A DNA stretch of 43,373 nt. It comes from Actinomycetota bacterium (GTDB lineage Bacteria; Actinomycetota; Acidimicrobiia; Acidimicrobiales; Acidimicrobilacustridaceae). The stretch covers positions 1 through 43,373 of the forward strand of contig JACPNV010000004.1 in the NCBI GenBank assembly GCA_016185305.1, read 5' to 3'. Below, one piece after another: positions 1-7,321 of this stretch (positions are counted from its first letter, which is position 1; every line of letters starts with the position of its first letter). The position numbers and the translations under genes are program-made. Below the pieces are notes generated by a model. The model saw only the letters and a list, made by a program, of their open reading frames with translations, did no database searches and was not told the DNA's origin.

Positions 1-2
1 CG

Positions 3-326
3 CGGGTCGCGGGTGCGGCCGACGGCGCGAAGCCCGTTCCCGCCGTTCGCATCGGCATCCATGCCGGCGAGGTGATGCACGACGAGGACGATCTCGTCGG
101 CAAGGTGATCAACCTCGCGTCGCGCGTGACCGATGTGGCTGACGCCGACGAGATCCTGGTGACCGAACCCCTCGCCGACCACCTCACCGACGACGTCAGG
201 CTCGTCGATCGCGGCCTGAAGAACCTGAAGGGATTCGACCGGCCGCGCCACCTGCTCGCCATCGTGTGGCAGGACTCGCCCGACATCGTCGTGCTCGACC
301 AGAACGAGCGCAGCGAGCTCACGTGA
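3..326 (+). CDS. Class III adenylate/guanylate cyclase domain protein, C-terminal part (5' end outside window)
   Basis: The frame is open from base 3 to the TGA at 324-326 and begins outside the window. The visible 107 residues contain RIGIHAGEV followed by a G-x-x-I-N-L-A-S-R-V segment. That is the end of the catalytic fold of class III nucleotidyl cyclases, where the Asn and Arg of N-x-x-x-R bind substrate and stabilise the transition state. A short tail (LKGFDRPRHLLAIVW) matches the usual end of these proteins, just after the cyclase fold. Metal-binding Asp residues and any N-terminal sensor or AAA/TPR region lie upstream and cannot be seen. cAMP or cGMP synthesis is therefore inferred from the family only. 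The gene converges with proA 97 nt away. Confidence 0.8.
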   Translation, partial: RVAGAADGAKPVPAVRIGIHAGEVMHDEDDLVGKVINLASRVTDVADADEILVTEPLADHLTDDVRLVDRGLKNLKGFDRPRHLLAIVWQDSPDIVVLDQNERSELT

Positions 327-422
327 CTGCCCGGGGGGCTGCGCGCCCACGCACTGACGCTCAGGCTGACCATCACCGGCCGCGACACCTGGCGGTCGCG
401 CCGCAGGCCGGCTATCGCCCTC

Positions 423-1766
423 TCAGGAGCCAAAGGCTTCGTCGAGCACCTCGTCATGGCGTCGGGCCGCGTCGCCACCGCGGATCTGGCCATCGCCGTG
501 GACGACGAACTTCGCGGTCGTGAGCTGGCGCAAGCCCATCGGGCCGCGGGCGTGGAGCTTTTGGGTCGAGATGCCGATCTCGGCCCCGAAGCCGAACTCC
601 TCGCCGTCGACGAACCGGGTCGACGCGTTCACGAGCACCGCAGCCGCGTCGACCTCGCGAGCGAACCTGTCGGCGGCGGTGAGCGACCGGGTGACGATCG
701 CCTCGGAATGGCCGGACGAGAAGCGGTTCACATGATCGATCGCGTCGTCCAACGAGTCGACGACGCGAACAGACAGCTTCAGCGCGAGGAACTCGGATGC
801 GTAGTCGTCGTCTGTCGCCGCGCCCGCCGACGGCACGAGCAACGTGGTGCGGTCGTCGCCCACGAGCTCGACGCCTTCGAGGGCGAGCGCCGCTCGGGGG
901 AGGAACGTGTCCGCGACCGACGAGTGCACGACCAACGACTCGGCGGCGTTGCAGACCGACGGTCGCTGGGTCTTGGCGTTGACGACGATGTCGAGCGCCA
1001 TGTCGAGATCGGCAGACTCGTCGATATAGACGTGGCAGTTGCCGTCGCCGTCGATGACGTAGGGAACGGTCGCGTTGTCGAGGACGGACTGGATCAGCGA
1101 CGGCCCACCCCGAGGGATGAGGCAGTCGACGTAGTCGCGCTGGCGCATGAACTCGACCGCCGCTTCACGACTTGTGTCGCCGACGAGCACGAGCGAGTCG
1201 GCGGGGAGGCCGGCCTTCTCGAACGCCTCGCGCAGGACGCCGGCGATGGCGAGGTTCGACGTGATTGCGCCCGAAGAGCCGCGCAGGAACGCGGCGTTGC
1301 CCGACTTGAGGCAGAGCCCCGCCGCGTCGGAGGTCACGTTGGGGCGGTTCTCGTAGATGATCGCGATGACGCCGAGCGGCACGCGGACGCGCTCGATGCG
1401 CAAGCGATTGGGCCGGACCCATCCGTCGAGCACCTCTCCGACCGGATCGGGCAGGGAGGCGACCAGGGTGAGCCCGCTGGCCATCGCCTCGACCCGTGCT
1501 CTGTCGAGCCGCAGACGGTCGATCACGGCGGGCGAGACACCGTCGGCTTCGGCCCGGTCGACGTCTGCCGCGTTCGCTTGCAGGATGTCGTCGACCTGAG
1601 CGACGAGCAGCTCGGCTCCCCGCAGCAACGCATCGTCCTTCGCCGCCGTCGACGCCTTGGCCAGGGTGCGGGACGCGGCTTTGGCGCGCGCACCGAGCTC
1701 GGGGATCGATCGGAGACGTTGGGTCGAGGTCGAAGTCGAGGTCACGGCGGTCAGGGTAGTGGGCAC
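423..1766 (-). CDS. proA: Gamma-glutamyl phosphate reductase (ProA)
   Basis: Reduces L-glutamyl 5-phosphate with NADPH to glutamate semialdehyde, the second step of proline synthesis, in the cytosol. The protein has the aldehyde-dehydrogenase-like fold: YENRPNVTSD and LKSGNAAFLRG in the nucleotide-binding half, and RPSVCNAAE carrying the catalytic Cys (about residue 272). The end (EFGFGAEIGISTQKLHARGP) is typical of ProA. The frame extends upstream to 1850, but that would overlap the divergent AAA+ gene and add low-complexity Arg/Pro sequence. GTG at 1766 is preferred: GGAGG lies 12 nt upstream and a TATCCA -10-like hexamer lies 5 nt upstream. This gives 447 aa, slightly longer than the usual 415-430. 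proA normally sits beside proB; here about 9 kb of other genes separates them. Confidence 0.95.
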   Translation of the reverse strand: MPTTLTAVTSTSTSTQRLRSIPELGARAKAASRTLAKASTAAKDDALLRGAELLVAQVDDILQANAADVDRAEADGVSPAVIDRLRLDRARVEAMASGLTLVASLPDPVGEVLDGWVRPNRLRIERVRVPLGVIAIIYENRPNVTSDAAGLCLKSGNAAFLRGSSGAITSNLAIAGVLREAFEKAGLPADSLVLVGDTSREAAVEFMRQRDYVDCLIPRGGPSLIQSVLDNATVPYVIDGDGNCHVYIDESADLDMALDIVVNAKTQRPSVCNAAESLVVHSSVADTFLPRAALALEGVELVGDDRTTLLVPSAGAATDDDYASEFLALKLSVRVVDSLDDAIDHVNRFSSGHSEAIVTRSLTAADRFAREVDAAAVLVNASTRFVDGEEFGFGAEIGISTQKLHARGPMGLRQLTTAKFVVHGDGQIRGGDAARRHDEVLDEAFGS

Positions 1767-1771
1767 CGAAG

Positions 1772-1781
1772 TGGATAACCT
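1772..1781. promoter_or_regulatory. Interlocked divergent -10 elements of proA and the AAA+ gene
   Basis: The gap between the two divergent starts is only 23 bp. On the plus strand TAACCT (1776-1781) ends 8 nt before the GTG at 1790. On the minus strand TATCCA (1777-1772) ends 5 nt before the GTG at 1766. The two hexamers share two bases, so polymerase could serve only one direction at a time. The spacing matches other leaderless-type starts in the window. The proA side is less certain because a GGAGG is also present. Confidence 0.45.
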
Positions 1782-1789
1782 CCGGTGCC

Positions 1790-3235
1790 GTGAGGGTCGA
1801 CCTGGGGCTCGAGGTGGCGGTGGGCGAGTTCGTGCGCGCGCTGACGCCATTGCTCGAATACGTCTACCGCGAGGCGCCCAACGGCGAGCCGTGGAAGGCC
1901 CGCGACGACGTCGTGAACGAGGCGTTCAACCTCGCCACCGCGTTCATCGATGCGGACGGGCTCGCCACCGACGAAGAGCTCGCGTCGTTGCTCCAGACCT
2001 TCGCCCCACTCATCGACACGACGTTCGCGACCACCACGCCGTCGCAAGCCCGCCAGCTCGGCATGACGGTCAAGAAGCGGGCCTTCCTCTCCAAGCCGTC
2101 GAGCATGTTCGAGATCTTCCTCGAGCTCGACCGCCGCGCCGGCACCACCTACTCCACGTCGTACTACGAGTACGCGCTGGCGATCGGGCACATGGTCGCC
2201 TCACTCGACTCGCTCACCAGCCGCACCGAGTTGCTGGCGATCGAGGACTTCCGCGGGATGCTGCTTGCACGCCTCAAGGGCGAACCGACCCCGGCTGACC
2301 GCGAGCCCGATGCAGCCGCTCCCGCTGCGCCGGCGCGGCCAGCCGCCGACGCGACGGAACGAGCGGCTGCCGAAGCACCGGTCGAAGGCGAGACGACGAC
2401 GGCCGACGAGCTCGCCGCCGAGCTGCCCCCTCCGCGACCCCTCGACGAGCTGCTCGCCGAGCTCGACGAGCTCGTGGGGATGAACGAGGTGAAGGCGGAG
2501 ATCAAGCTGGTCGCCAACCTGATCCGCGTCCAGAACATGCGCAAGGAGCGCAACCTCCCGGTCCACGAGAGCAGCCGCCACCTCATCTTCACCGGCAACC
2601 CGGGCACCGGGAAGACGACGGTGGCCCGGCTGCTCGCCCAGATCTACCGCACGTTGAAGGTCGTCGATCGCGGCCATCTGGTCGAGACCGATCGGTCGGG
2701 TCTCGTCGTCGGCTACGTCGGCCAGACGGCGACGAAGGTGACCGCGGTCTTCGACCAGGCTGACGGTGGTGTGCTGCTGATCGACGAGGCGTACGCGCTC
2801 ACCCGCGGATCCGAGCAGGACTTCGGGAAGGAAGCCATCGACACGGTCGTGAAGCTGGTCGAGGACCGCCGCGACCGGGTCGTCGTGATCGCGGCCGGCT
2901 ACCCCGACGAGATGGATGGCTTCGTCGGCGCAAACCCGGGCCTGAAGTCGCGGTTCCCGAAGACGATCGTGTTTCCCGACTACTCGACCGACGAGCTCGT
3001 GCGGATCTTCGAGCTGCTCGGCGAGAAGAGCAACTACACGTGCGACGCCGCCGCCAGGGGCAAGGTGCGCGCCTGGCTCGAAGCCGTCCCCCGCGAGAAG
3101 GGCTTCGGGAACGGCCGCCTCGCCCGCAACCTGTTCGAGGACGCCGTCGCCCGCCAGGCCACACGCATCGTCACCGTCGACGACCCCACCGACGACCAGC
3201 TCGTCACCCTCACCGCGGACGACATCCCGGGTTGA
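1790..3235 (+). CDS. TerB-like domain fused to CbbX/SpoVK/EccA-family AAA+ ATPase
   Basis: 481 aa. Residues about 20-165 are helical and contain acidic patches resembling the TerB fold (FIDADGLATDEEL, then a second similar helical stretch). Residues 165-215 are an Ala/Pro-rich linker. Residues about 220-470 form an AAA+ domain of the CbbX/SpoVK/EccA type: Walker A GNPGTGKTT (269-277), pore segment GYVGQTATK, Walker B GVLLIDEAYAL (327-337), and a Ser-Arg-Phe arginine finger. Family members are hexameric remodelling ATPases; the substrate here is unknown. There are no CbbX (Rubisco) or type VII secretion neighbours, so neither role is implied. It opens the plus-strand envelope gene run and is divergent from proA. 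The GTG start is supported by TAACCT 8 nt upstream; later GTG codons are possible starts. Confidence 0.8.
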   Translation: MRVDLGLEVAVGEFVRALTPLLEYVYREAPNGEPWKARDDVVNEAFNLATAFIDADGLATDEELASLLQTFAPLIDTTFATTTPSQARQLGMTVKKRAFLSKPSSMFEIFLELDRRAGTTYSTSYYEYALAIGHMVASLDSLTSRTELLAIEDFRGMLLARLKGEPTPADREPDAAAPAAPARPAADATERAAAEAPVEGETTTADELAAELPPPRPLDELLAELDELVGMNEVKAEIKLVANLIRVQNMRKERNLPVHESSRHLIFTGNPGTGKTTVARLLAQIYRTLKVVDRGHLVETDRSGLVVGYVGQTATKVTAVFDQADGGVLLIDEAYALTRGSEQDFGKEAIDTVVKLVEDRRDRVVVIAAGYPDEMDGFVGANPGLKSRFPKTIVFPDYSTDELVRIFELLGEKSNYTCDAAARGKVRAWLEAVPREKGFGNGRLARNLFEDAVARQATRIVTVDDPTDDQLVTLTADDIPG

Positions 3236-3298
3236 TGTCCCGGGAGGGCACATCGCCGGCGAACTCACGTCTGACCCGGAGATCCGGTCGCCTGCGAG

Positions 3299-3304
3299 TA
3301 CGTT
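3299..3304 (+). promoter_or_regulatory. -10 element (TACGTT), leaderless-type start
   Basis: TACGTT ends 6 nt before the ATG at 3311, so transcription would begin at or next to the start codon. No convincing -35 is seen at 16-18 nt. Confidence 0.45.
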
Positions 3305-3310
3305 GCGGGC

Positions 3311-4366
3311 ATGCGCCGGGCTCTCGCTGTACTCGCCGTGGTGGTGCTGCTGGCGATGGCGCTGTTCATCCGGGGTCGGGTCCAGGAGACCAGGCAGACC
3401 GCGGCCGACGAGAAGGCGAAGGCGACGCTGTACTGCGCCGAGGAGCTGAAGCCGGTCTGCGACGAGCTGAAGGCGTCGGATCGCAACCTCACCGTCGTCA
3501 CCGAGCCGGCGACCGCCACGCTGGCCAAGATCACCGCGCCCGACTTCAGCCGCTCGACATCGACGATCGACGGCTGGCTCGCACCGCAACCGTTCGTCGA
3601 CGCCGCCAACGAAGCTCGCGCTCGCGCTGGCCTCGATCCGCTCTTCACCACGCCGAGCCGCGTCCTTGCCCGCTCCCCGGTCGTGATGGTCGGCTGGGCC
3701 GATCGGCTGCGGGCGCTCGCCGGCGCGTGTGGCGGCCAGGTGTCGTGGAAGTGCCTCGGTGAGCGAGCTGGCGCCCGCTGGACCGACCTCGGCGGCCAGG
3801 AGCAGTGGGGTGACCTCAGGCCGGTCGTCCCTGCGCCGGCGACGTCCGCGACCGGCCAACTCACGGCGGGCGAGGCGGCCGCGAGCTACTTCGGCAACTC
3901 GGCGTTCGCCTCGAACGACTTCGCCGACCGCGGGTTCCGCGAGTGGATGGGCCGTCTCGCTCGCGCCTCCAGCGGAGTCTCCCTCAGCAAGCCCACGCCG
4001 CTCGACCAGTTGCTGTTCGCCGGCCCGTCGTCACTCGATGTCGCAGGTGCGATCGAGGCCCAGGCCGGCCCATCGGTGGCCTCGAGCCGCGACAAGGATC
4101 GGCTGACCATCCTCTACCCTGCCCCGATGGCCACCGCCGACGTGGTGCTGGCCCCGATCAGCGGTTCAGAGCCGGGAGGACGGTTGCGAGACGTGCTCGA
4201 GTCCGAGCCCTCGGCGCGAGCGCTCGCGCAGAACGGCTGGCGCGTGAACGGCCAGCCGCTCGCCGCCGGCCTCAAACCAGACGTGACCCTGCCCGACAGC
4301 AGCGGGCTGCCGAGGGCGGGTGTCCTGCAGGCGCTGGCCTCCGCGTGGCAAGGTGCCGGGCAATGA
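3311..4366 (+). CDS. Membrane-anchored extracellular substrate-binding-like protein
   Basis: 351 aa. Residues 4-20 are an N-terminal hydrophobic segment after two Arg. There is no lipobox, so it is probably a signal anchor. The rest is soluble and exported in character, with a C-x8-C pair near residue 40 and two more Cys near 140-150 that could form disulfides. The layout (GWLAPQPFVDAA early, VVLAPISG and a C-terminal TLPDSSGLP segment) resembles the type 2 substrate-binding fold also present in the next gene, without the von Willebrand A domain. The ligand is unknown and no ABC permease is nearby, so a transport role is not implied. It overlaps the next gene by ATGA, so the two are translationally coupled. 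Confidence 0.6.
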   Translation: MRRALAVLAVVVLLAMALFIRGRVQETRQTAADEKAKATLYCAEELKPVCDELKASDRNLTVVTEPATATLAKITAPDFSRSTSTIDGWLAPQPFVDAANEARARAGLDPLFTTPSRVLARSPVVMVGWADRLRALAGACGGQVSWKCLGERAGARWTDLGGQEQWGDLRPVVPAPATSATGQLTAGEAAASYFGNSAFASNDFADRGFREWMGRLARASSGVSLSKPTPLDQLLFAGPSSLDVAGAIEAQAGPSVASSRDKDRLTILYPAPMATADVVLAPISGSEPGGRLRDVLESEPSARALAQNGWRVNGQPLAAGLKPDVTLPDSSGLPRAGVLQALASAWQGAGQ

Positions 4367-6189
4367 CGAAGTGGGGCATCCGGGCACTGCCGGTCGCCAG
4401 CCTGCTGGCGCTGCTGATCTCCGGGTGCGGGCTCGGCAAGACCAACACCGCTGGCGACGAGAGCTCCATCGTCGGGCAGTGCAAGGCCGAGGACTGCATC
4501 CGCGTTCCCATCGCGGTGTCGTCTGAGAAGATCGACCTGCTGACCGAGATGGCGAAGGGCTTCAACGCGACCCAGACCAAGGTCGGCGACAAGCGAGTCG
4601 CCATCGACCCCAAGGCCAAAGCTTCGGGCGCGGGCGCGCAGCAACTCATCGAGGGCTGGCAAGCGTCCACCGACGACCCCCAGCCGGTGATCTGGACGCC
4701 GGCGGCCAGCTCGTGGGGCCAGATCGTCGATCAGCGGCTGGCCGAGAAGGGCTCGGCCCCCATGGCCGGCCAGGGCACGCCCTTCATGAACACACCGTTG
4801 ACCATCGCCATGCCGAAGCCGATGGCCGAAGCGCTCGGCTACCCCGGCAAGGCGATCGGCTGGGCTGATCTCTTCACGCTCGCCAACGATCCTCAGGGCT
4901 GGGCCTCCTTCGGCCGCCCCGAGTGGGGACCGTTCCGCCTCGGCAAGACGAACCCCAACTTCTCCACCAGCGGGCTGTCCGCGCTCATCGCCCAGAACTA
5001 CGCCGCGCTCGGCACGACGAAGGACATGAACACCGAAGAGCTGAACCGTCCCGATGTGGAAACGTTCGATCGTGCCGTCGAGTCCGCCGTCGTCCACTAC
5101 GGCGACACCACGCTCACGTTCCTCAACAACTGGTACCGGGCCGACCAGCGGGGCAACCCGTACGCGTACGCGTCCGCCATCGCCGTCGAAGAGAAGTCGG
5201 TCATCGACTACAACACCGGCAACCCCGACGGGCAGCTCGACCCGGGCGAGGAGCCCCGCAAGCCCCGCATCCCGCTCGTCGCGATCTACCCCAAAGAGGG
5301 CACGATCTTCTCGGACAACCCGCTCTACGTGCTGAACGCGTCCTGGGTGACACCCCAGCAACGAGAGGCGGCCACCAAGTTCGTCGAGTTCGTGCAGCAG
5401 CCCGACAACCAGACCAAGGTCCTGCAGTTCAACTTCCGGCCCGGGAACCCGCAGGTGCAGATCGGGGCTCCGATCATCACTGCCAACGGCGTCGACCCCG
5501 ACCAGCCCCAGACGCTGCTGCAGTTGCCGTCGCCACCGGTGATGGTCGAGCTGCTCAAGCGGTGGGAACAGACGCGCAAGGCCGCCCGGGTGATGATCGT
5601 CATCGACGTCTCGGGCTCGATGGGTGAGGCAGCCGGCGGGGGCAGCACCAAGCTCGACCTCGCCCAGAGCGCCGCCAGCGACTCGCTCGATCAACTGCGC
5701 GACGACGACCAGGTCGGGCTGCGCATCTTCTCGACCGGCTTGGGTCCCGCACAGGACGGGCGGTTCATCGACGTCGTCCCGATCGGGCCGGTGGGGCAGA
5801 ACCGCGAGATCCTTCGCAGCAAGATCCGGTCGCTCGTCCCGCAGGCGGGCACGCCGCTGTACGAGGTGGCGGGCTCGTCGATGCAACAGATGAGCGACAG
5901 CTACGACCCGTCGCGCATCAACGCGGTCGTGCTGCTGACCGACGGCAAGAACGAGGACGGCGAGAGCAAAGACGACCGCCAGCAGCTCATGGATCTGGTG
6001 AACACCCTCCAGAGCCAGGCGAAGGGTGAGTTGGGCAAGCCGGTCCGGTTGTTCACGATCGGCTATGGCAAAGACGCCGATGTCGACACGATGCAGCAAC
6101 TTGCCGACGCCGCCAGCGGTGCGTACTACAACGCCGGCGACCCGAAGACCATCAACAAGATCTTCACCCAGGTCATCTCGAACTTCTGA
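4363..6189 (+). CDS. Lipoprotein with substrate-binding domain and von Willebrand factor A domain
   Basis: 608 aa. A signal peptide ends in a lipobox (LLISGC), so Cys22 should be lipidated and the protein tethered outside the membrane. Residues about 45-370 form a type 2 periplasmic-binding-protein-like domain. Residues 405-605 form a VWA domain with an intact MIDAS: DVSGS (415-419), Thr497 in GTPLY, and Asp527 in LLTDGKN. VWA domains with this site bind partner proteins through a divalent metal. The architecture is that of the actinobacterial 'substrate-binding and VWA domain-containing protein' family, whose function is not established. The ATG at 4363 overlaps the previous stop. A 196-nt gap with a tandem repeat follows. 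Confidence 0.85.
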   Translation: MTKWGIRALPVASLLALLISGCGLGKTNTAGDESSIVGQCKAEDCIRVPIAVSSEKIDLLTEMAKGFNATQTKVGDKRVAIDPKAKASGAGAQQLIEGWQASTDDPQPVIWTPAASSWGQIVDQRLAEKGSAPMAGQGTPFMNTPLTIAMPKPMAEALGYPGKAIGWADLFTLANDPQGWASFGRPEWGPFRLGKTNPNFSTSGLSALIAQNYAALGTTKDMNTEELNRPDVETFDRAVESAVVHYGDTTLTFLNNWYRADQRGNPYAYASAIAVEEKSVIDYNTGNPDGQLDPGEEPRKPRIPLVAIYPKEGTIFSDNPLYVLNASWVTPQQREAATKFVEFVQQPDNQTKVLQFNFRPGNPQVQIGAPIITANGVDPDQPQTLLQLPSPPVMVELLKRWEQTRKAARVMIVIDVSGSMGEAAGGGSTKLDLAQSAASDSLDQLRDDDQVGLRIFSTGLGPAQDGRFIDVVPIGPVGQNREILRSKIRSLVPQAGTPLYEVAGSSMQQMSDSYDPSRINAVVLLTDGKNEDGESKDDRQQLMDLVNTLQSQAKGELGKPVRLFTIGYGKDADVDTMQQLADAASGAYYNAGDPKTINKIFTQVISNF

Positions 6190-6221
6190 GGCCACGCCGA
6201 AGCCTCCCCCTCCGCCGCCGC

Positions 6222-6340
6222 CCCAACCGGGCCGCCCCACGCGCCACAAACAGCGCGGCGCACGGCCCAGTTCGATGCGCTCGCCCAACCGGGCCGCCCG
6301 ACGCGCCACAAACAGCGCGGCGCACGGCCCAGTTCGATGC
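6222..6340. repeat. Tandem duplication, two 57-bp copies (period 62 bp)
   Basis: Copies at 6222-6278 and 6284-6340 are identical except for one C/G difference, and are separated by 5 nt. They fill most of the gap after the VWA lipoprotein gene. The unit is GC-rich and contains CCACAAACAGCGCGGCGCAC. No coding role is evident. Confidence 0.9.
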
Positions 6341-6385
6341 ACGTGACCGCGGATGGGCGGGAGCAAGCTGGCAGACTTGGGGCGT

Positions 6386-7321
6386 ATGGCTCGGCTCAAG
6401 TTCCGGGATCGCATCTACAACCGCAAGGTCGCCAACGCGATGACCTCCCCCCTCGGCATCGTGCTGGCCGGCGGCGGTGTCGCGGTCGGGCTCGCGGTCG
6501 GCCTGCCGGTGATCGTGGCCGCGGGGCTCGGCGCCGCGGCGTGGGCCGCACGGGTCGCGCTCGCCATGCCCCGAGGGCTCGACCTCGACGGGATCGACCC
6601 GTTCCAGCTCGCCGACCCGTGGCGCGGCTATGTGTGGAAGGCGAAGAGGTCCAAAAAGCAGTACTTCGATGCGATCCGGAGCGCGCGCCAAGGGCCGCTG
6701 CGCGACCGGCTGGAAGACATCGCCGGGCGCATCGAGACCGGGGTCGCCGAGTGCTGGCACATCGCCCAGAGCGGCCAAGCCCTGAGCGAGGCGCGCGCTC
6801 GCATCGACACGCGGTCGATCCAGACCGAGCTCACCCAGATCAACTGGGGCACGACGGGCGGCAAGCCCGAACCCGGATCGTCGAAGGCCGAGACCGTCGA
6901 GGCGCTGGAGTCCCAGCTCGCCACGGCCAGCCGTCTCGACCAGGTGATCGCGGACACGAACGACCGGCTGCGGTTGCTCGATGCCCGGCTCGACGAGGCG
7001 GTCACCCGCGCCATCGAGCTGTCGGCTCGCGGCCAGCAGGTCGCCGATCTCGGCAGCCTCGCCAGCGATGTCGAGTCGGTCGTCACCGACATGGAGACGC
7101 TGCGGGTCGCGCTCGACGAGACCGATCGCATGGCGAGCGGCGATCCGACCGCCACCTGGTCTCCTCCACCCGCGACACCCGCGCCGCCGGCAGCACCCGC
7201 GCCGCGCTCGCTTCCTGCAGACACCGGCAGCCAGCCGCCGACCATGCCCAGCGCGGTGCCCGAACCGCAGCCTCGGCACGCGCAGGAGCCGCCGCCGCCC
7301 CCCCGACAACGACCGGCATGA
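6386..7321 (+). CDS. Hairpin-anchored coiled-coil protein with proline-rich tail, unknown function
   Basis: 311 aa, not recognised as a named family. A basic N-terminus (MARLKFRDRIYNRK) precedes one long or two short hydrophobic segments (about 20-50, rich in Gly/Ala/Val). A mostly helical region of about 170 residues with heptad-like spacing follows (about 80-255), then a 55-residue Pro/Ala-rich tail. The topology suggests a cytosolic coiled coil held at the membrane, recalling the XpaC type of protein found beside TelA and VWA genes; the resemblance is structural only. ATG at 6386 is chosen because it starts a positively charged membrane-protein N-terminus and has a CAGACT -10-like hexamer 8 nt upstream. 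ATG at 6353 is the alternative. It overlaps murJ by ATGA. Confidence 0.6.
   Translation: MARLKFRDRIYNRKVANAMTSPLGIVLAGGGVAVGLAVGLPVIVAAGLGAAAWAARVALAMPRGLDLDGIDPFQLADPWRGYVWKAKRSKKQYFDAIRSARQGPLRDRLEDIAGRIETGVAECWHIAQSGQALSEARARIDTRSIQTELTQINWGTTGGKPEPGSSKAETVEALESQLATASRLDQVIADTNDRLRLLDARLDEAVTRAIELSARGQQVADLGSLASDVESVVTDMETLRVALDETDRMASGDPTATWSPPPATPAPPAAPAPRSLPADTGSQPPTMPSAVPEPQPRHAQEPPPPPRQRPA

Noticed and set aside
456..1778. Long plus-strand open frame antisense to proA
   Set aside because: High-GC shadow: Arg/Asp-rich composition with no recognisable domain, and fully covered by the clear ProA frame.
4114..6414. 766-codon minus-strand open frame antisense to the SBP-VWA lipoprotein gene
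   Set aside because: No family resemblance; the plus frame has a lipobox and complete VWA motifs.
6337..7317. In-frame extension that would add about 327 residues to the N-terminus of MurJ
   Set aside because: The extension is Arg-rich out-of-frame reading of the coiled-coil gene; the ATGA overlap at 7318 gives a proper MurJ start.
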